In this document: positions 1-11,612 of the stretch, piece by piece
How positions within the stretch are numbered: position 1 is the first letter of the stretch
Layout of the letters: each line of letters begins with the position of its first letter
NCBI RefSeq assembly: GCF_022376445.1
Contig: NW_025955162.1
Span: 1-64,000 of the forward strand
From: Fomitopsis serialis
Taxonomy: Eukaryota; Basidiomycota; Agaricomycetes; Polyporales; Fomitopsidaceae
Reading direction: 5' to 3'
DNA: 64,000 nucleotides
Program-made: the position numbers and the translations under genes
The notes under the pieces: model-generated
Databases searched by the model: none
Seen by the model: the letters and a program-made list of their open reading frames with translations, nothing else
Told to the model about the DNA's origin: nothing

Positions 1-640
1 CAACCGCGGGCGCGCTGGGCAAATGCTCAGCGTGCAAACCGCTGACGAACGCACGCGCAGACGGAAGAACAAGCGGGCAGGCAAGTGGGTACAGAACGGG
101 ACAGGGCGCGAGCCAGAACCGCACCGTACATGCACACCGACCACGAGCGTGCTGGGCGAATGCCCAGCACGCAGACACGGCCGATGAACGGCAAGCGAAG
201 GACGAGCGAGGATGCGGGCGCCTCAGCGAGGCGGGAGGGCATGTGGGCGTGTGGGTGGTGTGTAGACGGGGAAGCAGGCAGGGGACGGGGGATTGCGGGC
301 AAATAGCTGGCTGGGACGCGTGAGCGAATAGTGGGAACGCGCGAGCGTGAGCAGGGGATCGGGTACAGGTTGTACCGTACAGGTACAGGTCGCGGGTGCG
401 GTACGCGCCCTGCGCATCCGCCGCAGTCCATCCTTACCCGCGGCCTTGTCTAACACATCTATGTCCTCGTCCGCATCTCCATTGTCAACCTTGTTCCCTG
501 GACTTTCCATGGCCCTCGGAACCTCTCACCGTCACATTGGTGTCTGCGTGAGAGGTACTACACGGGGCTGTGCGAGATCTCGACGCACGTTCCCTTGCAG
601 GATAGCTGTAGAATACCTAGCATACATGTATGCGCATTAG
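1..640. other. GC-rich low-complexity region, no gene called
   Basis: This stretch is rich in short imperfect repeats. It has two related palindromes (around 11-36 and 147-172) and repeated GGTACAGGT-like words near 360-390. Short reading frames exist on both strands, including a minus-strand start near 510 with an acidic N-terminus, but none shows a recognisable domain or a convincing splice pattern. It may be the edge of a tandem repeat lying outside the window. Confidence 0.4.
147..172. repeat. Perfect 11-bp inverted repeat (hairpin)
   Basis: The arms at 147-157 and 162-172 are exact reverse complements (GCGTGCTGGGC / GCCCAGCACGC) around a 4-nt loop. A degenerate copy of the same hairpin lies near 11-36, about 135 bp upstream. 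Confidence 0.7.
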
Positions 641-794
641 TGAGCAATTACACGTTAACATCGCCATTGTACTGCGATCCGATCCGAAGTTCAAAGTGAA
701 AAAAATTGCATGTCTAAGCAAGTCGGAAGTGGCTAGTTGGACGTGGCTAGATTACGAGGGCATTACGAGTGCATAGTAGCTATGATACACCCTG

Positions 795-2790
795 CTATTG
801 CCTAGTACTGTGATGGCGGCGATGTCTAATACCCAATGCAGCATCGTCAGGATGCTTGGTCATGTTCAGTACAAGGCCACGGGTCCGGCGTGTCCTCGGC
901 AATTCTTGAACAACTGCCTGGTTATCCAACACCTCCTGCTCTGCACGCTTCCGGCGCTTCATCGGCGGCTCAACAGGAGCGGTGGCATCGACTCGGACTG
1001 TCTCTGGAGGTGCAGAGGCCCGAGTGACGTCTGATGCAGCTGCTAGATTGCGCGCTATAACATGTGGTTGATTGTTGAAAGCCTCCAGTTGAGCTGTCCT
1101 GGCCTTGCGCTGCTGTGCAGTGAGTGGAATGTTACCTGTCAACACTTTTAGCTTAGGCTCAACCGCGCCTCTGCTCTTCTTCGACTTTCGCTTTGCCTTG
1201 GCTGCAGCCGCTTGAGCGGCAGCCCGAGCGGCATTGTTCCGCTTCACACGGGCCTCCGGCGTCATGGACTTCTTGCGCTCCAAGGTTGTGAGATTACGAT
1301 GCCCGAGTGAGAGCGGGACATTATCAGGAAGGGCCCCACGAGCGGGCAGGACACTACAAGTGGTAGGTCATCAGTTATGGCGCAACAACTAGTATGGTAT
1401 ACGACTTACTAGAATCGTGCACCAGGCTTGTGAGTACGAATCTTTGATGGTTTGCGCACCACTTGAGCATTGGCGCAATATTCCAAAGGTCCAACTGCGA
1501 CCATAGCTGTGTTCTGCACGATGTAACGGAAAAGTTTTGTCTCCTTGTCCGTCCGCTTGAATTGCCTGTCATGTGTATATTCAGATATCACCACAGAAGC
1601 GAAAGGAAAGCGGTGTTTGCGTACGGATAACGGGGCGCTGGTACAATAGACCAGACACCATTTTTAGCGACTTGATAGCGGTATGTTGGTGTGCGACGAC
1701 GACAGAGTTCACTGTCAGGAAGAAAGAGTGGTGACATGCTCTTGGAATCGAGACGAGTGTCATATCGTGACTCTAGGGTATTCATGTGTGAAGATTTAAC
1801 TAGAAAAGGTCATCAATAACGTACTGAGCTCTGTTAGGAATTTGCTCAATGCGTCGGGAGGAGTCCGAGGATTTGCGAGGTCAGAAGGCGCAATGCTGCC
1901 CCAGAGATCGCCAAAGACAATTCGGCCAAGGTGAGGTGAACGCTCCAGTGCAGCACGGATGAATGTCGGCTCAAATGGATCATCTGAGCTTGATGTTGCC
2001 CCCTTTTGAGAGTATCAGACTTTGGCTTTTGTATGATGTGTTCACAAACAGTAATCATACCTCGTAATTGTGCGCACGCACACTGTCAAATAGGCGTTGC
2101 GACACACCTGCCTTATCTTTTGCCCAGACAAACATCCCATTGCCAATGCGAAGCCGTTCCTCGACCGTGGCTGCAACCACACCGTCTCGAATGCAGGGCT
2201 TGACTCGTTTTACCCTGTACTAAAGGTTGAGTGCACGGAGCATAACTTCGGAATTGAAATATACTCACCATGTTTTGGTAACCGCTTTATGCACAAATGC
2301 ATAATACGCCAGTACCAAGCGGGCAAGACGTGATGGATTGCCAAACACCTCCCCTTCTCGGAGGTAAGGCGAGATACCTGAAGGTGTCACAGTGAGAATA
2401 TCGTTACGCACACGATACAGTAACATACTGACCAGCTAGGAAGAATATTTCGCAGACAGTGTACACACCTATGCCAAACCATACGTCTCCAGTCGTACGC
2501 AAGACGTGCATGGCCAATCGTTTGCCAGCCTTTCCACTGGGATAATAACGATGACACCATGTCGCAATGGTGTTGAGAACACTGTCCCACTCATCGAGGA
2601 CATGCAGGTCATGATGCGCGAGACCAGCCTTGGCTAAGGCCCAGCATCAGGAAAAAGCTCTCCCGAGAATTGACGTGAACATACGATTATTCGTGATAAT
2701 ACCTGGAAGCTCTGTAATTAGTCCGTATTTAATTGCATTCACAAGCTCGCAGACAGTGGTCTCAGAATAATGCGCGAATGAGTAGTATTG
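795..2790 (-). CDS. Unknown multi-exon protein directly behind the Plavaka transposase
   Basis: I do not recognise this family. Reading the minus strand, about seven exons join in frame across short GT-AG introns (for example donor near 2270, intron near 2000-2060, intron near 1790-1840, intron near 1370-1420). Coding segments include LHVLDEWDSVLNTIATWCHR near 2600, VEERLRIGNGMFVWAKDKAG near 2130 and FEPTFIRAALERSPHLGRIV near 1950. The C-terminus is basic and alanine/lysine-rich (1283-795). The first readable exon begins only a few bases after the transposase stop codon at 2796, on the same strand, and no ATG was fixed there. It could therefore be a second gene of the element, or a host gene whose 5' end was replaced by it. 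One frame break (apparent 1-nt loss in a T run near 1606-1610) interrupts the frame. That could be decay or an assembly error. Confidence 0.5.
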
Positions 2791-2795
2791 TGGTA

Positions 2796-5700
2796 CTAGT
2801 ATAGATTATAAAAGTCGTGCGGGCTCTTGTATTGATTCAGATAATAAGTCTTACAGTTATCGAGAACATTCTCACTCGTCCAATGCACAGGTACTGGACT
2901 GCCCCACTTCGGATGTAAATGGACACTCCGTTCGAGCATTGCAAGTGGCACTACCGATGCTATCCCCTCAGGCCCCGTCAAAGCTTTGATCTTGTACATG
3001 TGATGATGACTGTCGGGAGCGGCCGCGAACTTGGAGAACCATTCGACGTAGACGAGGTGACGCGGACACTGTGGCGCAGTCCCTGGTGGGAACCATTGAC
3101 GCAGTATCTTCTCTGGGAGTGAGAATATTACGCGGACGCGGCCCGCACGTGTATCTACAGCACAGTATCAGTGAAATGAAAAGACGAATGTATGACTGAC
3201 ACACCTGAAAGACCAATTCGACGGTCTGCTTCAAGTTGATCATCAACCCGCCGCACACGCACGAGCGCAGTATCGAAACGAGCAGGTATGAGGATCTCGC
3301 TATCATGCCCCAATTGCCGCGGTCGAGCATGTATAGAATCAAGAGTTTCCTTGCCATGGTGTTCGACGTTGCGGAACTTCGCCTTGTGGAATACCGGAAG
3401 TGTCGAGAAAGGGAATAGCATGTGCGCAGCTCGAGCCTCTACCTCATTGCGCGACAGGGAAGGATTGGTATGTTCGACGACGAAGCGAGCCAGAGCCGGT
3501 ATGAGGAAACTCGCACCATAGCCATCAGGAGAGACGAGTTCAGCGATAGGGACGGCCTTACGGCTCGGATACTTCGTCATGACATGTTGGAGGGTACACG
3601 CCATGTCTGGCGGCCGCCACCGTACCACTCGACGCGCAGCAACTGCATCTTCATGACTGCCGTCCACACGTAGTAGGCGCCATTCGACATAGTTGGCGTG
3701 TTGAAGGACCTTCTCGCGGCGTTCGAGCCATCTTGTCATTTGAGGAAATTCATCCTTGTGGTTCGTCGCACGGTAGGCTTCTTTTGCGAAATCGATGTGG
3801 AGGCGCTCCGTCGCCTCCGTGTTGTAATTATCTGTTGTTCCATAGAGCTTGATTGCTCGGACGTAGTGGGTTAGCATGTGTAGCTTCGGGATGAGGAAAT
3901 TACTACGAGCACCGAGCCGTATGAAAACGTCCTTCTTCGCATGGAACACAGAGAGCGAGCTCTCGAGTGCGGCGAGAGTTGCGCTCGAGTGCACGGAGTA
4001 TTGCGACATGTAGAGGAAGTCCAGCAGCGCCGTCGTTGCACTGATCAGGTCTGCGGACTCGTCCCTTGGTAACGGAACATCGATCAGGAGGCCAAGGATG
4101 AAGCGAGCAATCTGCTTATGCTCAGTGCCTGTGACGCGCGATAGGCCGGAAACGCCTTTATGAAAAACGCGTATGCTATGATTCGGTGGCAGTCGCTTGA
4201 CCCGCGCGTCGACCTCGTCCTTGCCAACAATATCTGTAATCCATGCGAGAACGTGCTTGATCACGCCTTGATGTAATTGGTGCAGGATGTCGGGCGTTAT
4301 GGATCGGAAGATGTCGACGTAGGGGAGATGCTCCCAGAAGGGATGTTGGATGGGCTTGATGCCCGTGATGTTGCAGGCACGGTTGTAGTCGGCAGTACCG
4401 GCGAGATGGAGGGCAGCAAACACCTCATCAACATCACGAGGACTCGACAGACAAGGGTAATCCCCTAGTTCATCGTGTGGACACTTGCAAATAGGACAGT
4501 CTCCAGTGTAGGTTCCCGTAACGAGAACCTGTTCTGGATAGTCCCCGACGTACACCGCCAAGATAGGATGGCAGCGGCGCACTACCCCGTCGCCACTTGT
4601 CATCTCGATACCGTCGACGCCGGGCTGTCGAAGAGGCTCGAGTATCATAGAAAGGCAGGCGTGAAATACATTTGCCAGCGTCCGGCGGCGGGCAGCTTTG
4701 TTCGTGATGTGCTGCAGTCGGCCTGCTGGCAGGTACGCGAGAAGAATTTGACCACGATGCGAAGGCTTGCGGCGGATCTCCTTCGGCAGATTTCCTATGG
4801 TGAGGTACACTGGATATGCGGACTTGCTCCGAAACGTTGTGAGTTGGGTTTTATCGGAAGAGATGATGATGGGCATGACAGTCGCGCCAGGTCTCTCCTT
4901 CTCGAGAATTTTCTATCAGATCTGCTCAGCCGCAATACACTCGAGCACGCAAAGACTATAGCATACCTGTGTAGCCCACCACCACTCCCCGGTATCAAGA
5001 TCGTGGTAGAGTCGCAGGGTGTGGTCGCCATCAGCATAGTGGCGCGCCGGAGCGAAACACAGGTATTGCGTGTGTTCCGGATCACCCAGAGAGCACGCGC
5101 GCACTCGAGTATGTCGCGTTTGAACATGTCAAGTGTTCGCCATTGATGGTGACTTCGAATTGGTGGAACATCGGGCGTCGGTTCGGTAACTGTTCGTCGA
5201 TGATTTTGTTTAACCCATCGGAATTCTTGTAGGATAGCCCGAGCCGCTCACGGACCTATAGATACACAAGTGAGCCACGAAAATGAGCATAGGAATCGCA
5301 TGACAGACCTCGGGTATGGCGAGTAGATCGGAGAACGCTGTTGATCCAGAGCCGCGCAGTTTCGCCCAGTGTGCGATTTCCCAGTCCATCTTCGAGGCAA
5401 AAGGCGCATATGGATTTGCAGCCTTAGGATCGACAGTGCCCTCATACTCGGTGTAGCCTGCCTCGGGTGCTTGTCCAGACTCTGGCGGCACAGGAGCCCC
5501 AGCCGCGCCGCCAAATGGGACAACATACGCAGGTGCTCGACGGATCTGTTCGTGAGCATCGGGGTCCAGTCCACCAGGTGCGCCGCTCGGTCCTGCTTGC
5601 GAAGCATCATCAGGAACTTGCCCTTCAGCCATATCGTGTTCGTCGTCTGCGTTCGAGGCAGGAGATGAGCGAAGTGGCACCTCAGGAATCGGAGGTTGGA

Positions 5701-6157
5701 GCGGATGTCCATCGCGCTGGACCTCATTGCTCGGACGGAGAACATCACGGCCGACAGCATCTTCCTCAGATCCCTCGTCATCGCTCGACTCGTCCACCGG
5801 GTCGTGGTCGACATTGACGTGGTCCTCGGTGTCGCCATCATCCCGAGGAAACGGGAGATCTCCATGGCCATACTCCTCTGCAGAACCAAAGAAGTCCCCT
5901 TCGAATGCGGCCTGCTCATCCTCAGCATCAGCCTCTCCGGGAACACTGCTGGACTCTGAAGCTTCAGCTGCTGATCGACCTCGTGAGTGTGAACGTGCAG
6001 AACGCCTATGACTCGCGCGGCGAGTGGGATGGCGCATGGATTCTGCTTGCTGCCGGCGAGCGAGTTGACAAGCAGCATTCGTACTGGATTGGAGATGTTG
6101 GATGTATGTGCCGTGACGTGCGAAGGTACTTGTGCAGCCGTTGCACCTGTATGACAT
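2796..6157 (-). pseudogene. Plavaka-type (CACTA/CMC superfamily) transposase, two 1-nt frame breaks
   Basis: This is a cut-and-paste DNA transposase of the basidiomycete Plavaka group. The N-terminus has a C2H2 finger (CNGC...HLQSSTNAAC) followed by an acidic linker. Exons as read: 6157-5309, 5255-4967, 4912-3205, 3154-2796, with introns of 50-54 nt. Typical family segments are present: HYADGDHTLRLYHD and GEWWWATQ (exon 2), IIISSDKTQLT (start of exon 3), DILHQLHQGVIKHV near 4280, NTEATERLHIDFAKEAYRA and EFPQMTRWLERREKV near 3700-3820, and a C-terminal VYVEWFSKF block in exon 4. Exon 2 is out of frame twice: one base appears lost near 5129-5132 and one G near 5085-5087. Restoring both gives about 1,068 codons, a normal size for the group. 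The copy is either inactive or affected by assembly indels. No terminal inverted repeats were identified. Confidence 0.85.
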
Positions 6158-6770
6158 TCTGCGCTTGGGTAGATTACACGAGAATCTGTAGAGTCGTCAT
6201 TGTACTGTACAGAGGGATAGAAGTTGCATGGCTTACCAATGTACAAAGTCGTAGGGATAGCAATGTTAGCCTGAGTGCAAGTCGCGGTGAGTGTTAGGCA
6301 GATCGATGTTCACCAAGAGGACGTACAGCTTCGTCAGCGTCACGAGCAACTGCTTGCCGAGTAATGCACGTATTTGCGCACGCGCCTAAGTATGCCAGCG
6401 CGACTCTCACCTGCACATCTCTGTGCAAGCCCTCTTTTCCTGCATCAGTCGTCAAACTTTCCTTCGATACGGACATTCATTTATTCTACTCACCAGTCAT
6501 AATCTATCCCTCAACCATCATTGCAGTCGTCCGAGTCTCGACTGACCAGACCTGGACTGCAATCATCCTGGTATGTCCTGACACTGGCATACATCTCGCA
6601 GCTGCCGTGTTGGTCTAGCGAGCCACTGATTCCTAGCTAACGTCCTATCATCAGCAATTGTGTCGAGTTGCTCATCAATTGACTTACCTGCTGGCGTGCG
6701 GTCATAGGGCTGGATGTCGTCAATTAGAGGGGTCGCTAAAAGTCGTGTTGGCCAGTGATCAAAGGTCGAT
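6158..6770. other. Intergenic between Plavaka transposase and DUF6532-like gene
   Basis: This is the divergent promoter space between a minus-strand transposase and a plus-strand gene. Short frames at 6364-6618 (plus) and 6294-6476 (minus) carry no recognisable domain. Confidence 0.4.
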
Positions 6771-9619
6771 ATGGACGAGAGCGAACCTGAAGGTGTCCAT
6801 GATGCAGAGCCCGACGTAAATTTAGGTTAGATCCAATGGTGTCTTTATGATCAGTGAGCTCACATCATATCAAAAGCGGGACGACCTACTCGTATTGCTG
6901 CTAAGACTGCTTCAGACGGTAAAGTTCATCGCCGTGTCTGTCACCTGAACTCGACTGACGCAACACACAGCATGGGCGTCGTACGTGAAGAAACAGGTCG
7001 ATGACTCACCCAAGAAGACCATCACGCCAAAGCCAGCCACGAAGACCGTAGTGAGGAAACCAGCAGTGAAGATGCAGACGCAGGGCAAGTCAGAGCATAT
7101 GGTACCTTATCGTACATCGCGCTCACAGTTCCGAGTTACCCGTTTTAGCAAGCACTGGCGCCGACAAATCCGTGAAGACGCACAAGGATCCTAAGCGCAA
7201 GAGAGCCGAGTCTGTCAACACCAAGACCATCGACAAGGGTCCTAGTGACAAAGCGAAAGGTGACAAGGCAAACGGCGCGCAGAAAAGGCTGGAGACGGGG
7301 CAACAACCAAGCAAGAAGGCGAAAGTCAGCACTTCGCGACCAGTGATGTCCAAGAAGGGTGAGTCGGCCGTTTTGCAGAATATCCGAGTTCATTCACCAT
7401 TGGGATGATACATCGTTACCCAGAGAGACCCCACAAGGCCGCCATCATCAATGACGGATCAGACTCTGACTCGCCAGTGCCACCACCACCACCACCGCAG
7501 CCCAGACGTGCCGGTGTTTCGCAGACCCAGGGGACCGGTACAAGTCGGCAGTCTGGCACTGCAGCTCACGAGAACGAAGAGTCATTTGATGATGACGGTG
7601 AAGACGTGACCCTCCAGGATGGTGCCGACAATCTTGTGGCTGAGGATTGCGATGAGGATGATGAGGTAGAGCCACGGGAAGAGTGTGACGACTTTGATTC
7701 AGAGGTGCGCCGTATACATCTCATGCCGACGCCGCCTTTTGACTTGCCAATGGTCTGCCATCAGCGAGTGACAATCACGGGTTCCGGTGAGTCGACACTG
7801 ACGCTGCACCGTTCATACCAGTGTTGCCGGATGGTGGCATACTAATGCGATCAATAGGCATGGAGTCGTCCGCCGAGCCTCTTGAAGACGTCGACTCAGA
7901 TGATGTGCCAAGCACACATCCCTCTGGCTTGCAGTCGTCAAGAGGATCACGTTCATCGAGTGTCGCCTCACTATATGCCACAGAGCCGCCAACCACCGAC
8001 GAAGACTACGTCATGCATGAGTCTGTGAACAGCGACGATGAGGCAGTGCCCGCTCCCAAGTTCAAATCGGCCCCAGGCAACCGCGAGACGCGCAAGTCGG
8101 ACTATGCAACCTCGTCTGCTTCTGGTGCTCCTGAGCTGAGTGACGAGGAGTCCGATGACCCAGTTGTAGTACCGCGTGGACAACAGCCCGGGAAGGTACG
8201 CTGTAGCTGCGAAATAAGCATATATGATTGCACAACTGACATGAATGCATTTCCTCAGCTCACAAAGAAGCAGAAAGCGAAGTTGAAGGCAGAAGTATGG
8301 CATTCGAAGCCATGTATACCGTATTGGCTGACGTAGAGCCTGTGTTAGGTGCCCGAGATCCGTCTGGCCCCGGTCGCTCTGAAGGCGAAAGCTCGCATGA
8401 AGTCTCGCCACCCTGGCTTGGTCCCAGCCAATGACACGGTCAAGACGATCAAGTGGCTTTCACGGACCGATATCGAGATCATCAGGCGCAAACACAGCGT
8501 CAAGATCGACATCAAGCCTCAGAGTGCTGTCATTATACAGCTCATTCACTTCAGCTACGGGTTTGGAGACCAAATGGTAGTTTTCGGCCGTGAAGAGGAC
8601 CGGCAACTGAAGACTGCGGCGGACTTCAGTGACGTCAATAGTATGCTCACTCCACTCGAAAAGGACGGCCTTGATCGCATGGCATACGAGGCCCTTGTTC
8701 AGGCGGCAGATGGTCTCGGGTATGGCGGCCACGGAGACATTGCTCAGCGCCTGGAGATTGGATCGGATGAAGACTATGCCAAACCACTGAGGGCCTACGT
8801 CAGTTCATTTTGCGATTATACTGCTGATTACTAACTTGTATCTCCGAGGTCACAGGTTGCTCATCGACTTAGTCTGCTTCGGAGCGCGATCAAAAAAGCG
8901 ATAACACCGTGCGTTGAACATTTCTTCCAGCTTGTCCATCATACAGAAGACGACTCTACCGTGCCCGACAAGGCCTCGCTTCTCAAAGAGATGGGCTACA
9001 TCTACCCGTGGACATCGACAGTGCGTACGAATTATCCCCGCCGTGATCTGCTTCTGACGCAATGATCTCTGGAACTTATAGGATGGCTTTGATAGACGTG
9101 CTCTCTACGAGAGCCCGGTGATCAAGTCAGCAGTGCGCTCGGCTTTCTTCACCAATGCGCAGTATCACAATGTTGGACTGAGCAATAGCAACCTATTCTC
9201 GTCTTCGATGCAAGCCGCACCCTCAGAGTATGAGGTATCACGGGAAATGATAGCTTTGGCGATGACTGCTGTAAGTCCAGTGGTCACCATTGGCGCTTCT
9301 CTTGACTCGTTTTCGTTTTCCAGGTCGAGTCAGTGATATCAGACTCCAACCTCAACATGAGCAAAGCGTCTGAATTCGGCGCCCCGAGTGCACCTGCTTA
9401 CCGTGAACATATCGCGCGCCTCACTGAATTCCGCCGCCAGCGGCCGACACGTTATCACCGCGTTATGCATGGTATATTCAAGGCTGCGACGTATGCATTT
9501 GATTCACTCACGGAGTCACCTGTCTTACCTGTTGTGTATACAGAGCCGGTCATGTCATGCACTCGAGCATGCGAATCGGTGGCACAAGCATTGACTGGGA
9601 GGACATACCCGACGAGTAG
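6771..9619 (+). CDS. DUF6532-like basidiomycete protein, intact
   Basis: The ATG at 6771 opens a short acidic exon (6771-6815). A lysine-rich segment follows (6972-7360, KPATKTVVRKPAVK), then an acidic/serine linker with a proline run (7430-8200), and then the folded part. The folded part includes TIKWLSRTDIEIIRRKHSVK (8440-8510), LSLLRSAIKKAITPCVEHFF near 8870, ALYESPVIKSAVRSAFFTNA near 9105, IALAMTAVESVI across the intron at 9270-9322, and YREHIARLTEFRRQRP near 9400. The order 'small residue-rich ALxxTAVE helix, then YxxHL' is what I associate with DUF6532, a basidiomycete-specific domain of unknown function. Each intron is GT-AG and phase-compatible. The last exon joins across an intron at about 9492-9542 and ends with TAG at 9617-9619. 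No lesion was seen. The similarity is recalled, not searched. Confidence 0.65.
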
Positions 9620-9960
9620 ATTCGGAGATTCCATACATAATTCCATATCATTCCGAGTGCTTTGCACAGTACTTAATTGCTCTCGAGTCGCTTTCGTCGC
9701 ATTCCATAGTTTATCGCCCAATGCATCTAATGTTACTCAGTCTCAATTTGTGCTGTCTCCGAACTGTCATAGCATCTGGGGAATATGCTAGCAACGTAGT
9801 ACTCCGAGTCAATGAGACAGTAATGGTGGGTTATGCTCCGGAATGCACCATATTATGTATCCATTCGTACTTCAAAGAGAGGAGACTAGCTAACAAAAGC
9901 TATTCTCGAAAAACTCGGGAACATACGTCATTACTGTCGATTCCCCAGAATAACAATGTA
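9620..9960. other. Short convergent intergenic spacer
   Basis: This is the 3' space between a plus-strand gene ending at 9619 and a minus-strand gene ending at 9961. It is AT-richer than the flanks, and no feature was recognised. Confidence 0.4.
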
Positions 9961-10736
9961 TTACGGCGCATTCACGAGAGGGTTTTTTCCTGATGAGGTC
10001 ACCTAGTTATTCATGCGCTCAATTAGTTGCTGACTCGGAGTCGCCTTAATGTAATGATAATGACAGCTCACCTGGAATACTTGATCATGGGATACAAATG
10101 CGATGACGAAGTCTTCAAACTCCATCGCCAAACCGATGCGGAACGATCGCATCTACAGACATCACTGTGAGTATTGGTCCTATTGGATGAGACATCCTCA
10201 GAATTTAGTACGCACCGCTGTCTCGCCCTTCCCAATGTATGAAGTCTCCTTCAAAACCTCCCAGTGTTGGCGGTGATAGGTCTGTATTGACGTATGAGTA
10301 AGATACTGCAACTGCAAGACGCAAGAGAGACGTTACAAAGCGGTACACATTATGATCCATACTCGAGACGTACCTGGAACCAGCAGTGGCCGAAATTCAG
10401 CACGATGCTACGGCTCGTGTAATGTACTTCTGCTAGGACAAGATCCTCGAGCTTGAAGCCTGCTGGTGGAGCATTAGCTGCGAGGAATGGTGGCCAGAGT
10501 GGCGTCTGATGACTAGTATTGCCGCGTTTTGCTTTGGACGTTGCATTGAGCTTTCCAACAAGACCACGAGCCCAAGGGGAGCTGGGATCCTTTGGCTCGT
10601 CTTTTGTTGCATCGCAGTATAACGCAATCAGGTGCCAATCGGTCGTCTTGTTCGCAGTATGGAATGACTGCAGTTGGAGGCCACTGCAGTAGCACTCCTG
10701 AATTTCAGGCATGACCGAGGTCTTCTCAAAGCACAT
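9961..10736 (-). CDS. Unknown four-exon protein
   Basis: I do not recognise this protein. The first exon starts at ATG 10736 and encodes a soluble-looking segment (TDWHLIALYCDATKDEPKDP, then LVLAEVHYTSRSIVLNFGHC). A donor lies near 10375. The second exon, read near 10215-10310, carries YHRQHWEVLKETSYIGKGE. The third, near 10075-10155, carries MEFEDFVIAFVSHDQVF. A 14-codon last exon (10002-9961) ends at TAA. All junctions are GT-AG and keep phase, which supports a real gene. The 5' end could extend upstream, because an acceptor-like CTTAG lies just before the ATG. It is convergent with the DUF6532-like gene. Confidence 0.5.
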
Positions 10737-11612
10737 GGGTAAGTGATATCTAAGTTAGACACGAGTTCATACCTTGAGCAAAGGGTAACGAAGGTAAAAA
10801 CACGTTCAAAGCGAGGACGCGAGCAGACGCGTCCGGTGCGTTCAACACTGAACACGGTCACATGATCCTCATCTATTCTGTTAGCAAGTGTCACTCGCAA
10901 TCGGGTGCTTTCCCAAGTTATGTGAGTCACTGATAAATGTTTTTTTACATGATACAACACACTGCTCGCATAGTTTTACTTATTCTTCAAAGCTGCGCAA
11001 GAACAGACTGTTAGTGGGGGCAACTTGAAGTCGAGGCGCGGTGCGGCCACAAGCGCCCGCGCGGTGGCGCGCGACTGCAGCGATGTTACTCAACTCCTGG
11101 TGGAAGCACGACTTCCCGACAATATCTTTGTGCACGGAATGCGTGTATTACATCCAATGAACATATATACAAAGTTCCATCTCTTAATCTTCGACGCTGA
11201 GAGCTGGAGGTGTGCTAAGGCCGCGCGCTCACGCGTCACACTCCGTGACAAGGGGTGACTGAATCACACTCGCGTTACGGGCGCGCGCATTTCGTGCGAG
11301 GCCGACTTTCGTCAGTGTTCATTTCGTATAGGTTTCATGCTCATCCGTCATTTTCGTGAGTGTTTCCATACTTTTCGTGAACATGCATATTATATACTTT
11401 TCGTGAGTAAGATACACTTTTCGTGAGTACTACAATATTTCGTGCGCCCTGAATATTGAAACAAACGGGCCGCCATAGACTGATACATCGACTGAGCCAC
11501 ATTGTCACGATATACACATACAACGGCAGCTATCTAACGAGGATTTGTGTCATCGAGCATCCTAATCACGAGGATTCCAACACATACCAGTTGAACATTT
11601 CGCTGACCCTCG
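10737..11612. other. Intergenic, contains a TTTTCGTGAGT repeat cluster
   Basis: No gene was recognised. The notable content is a cluster of TTTTCGTGAGT-like words from about 11288 to 11445, described separately. Confidence 0.4.
11288..11445. repeat. Interspersed TTTTCGTGAGT words, 20-26 bp apart
   Basis: Near-identical copies of TTTTCGTGAGT occur at about 11351, 11372 (…GTGAAC), 11398 and 11418, with weaker CATTTCGTG copies at about 11288, 11320 and 11438. All are in one orientation. Regular spacing of short subterminal words is a property of some cut-and-paste DNA transposon ends, but no matching terminal repeat was found. Confidence 0.55.

Noticed and set aside
5248..6246. 332-codon minus-strand ORF overlapping the Plavaka first exon
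   Set aside because: Alternate frame of the same exon; the zinc finger and downstream splicing support the other frame.
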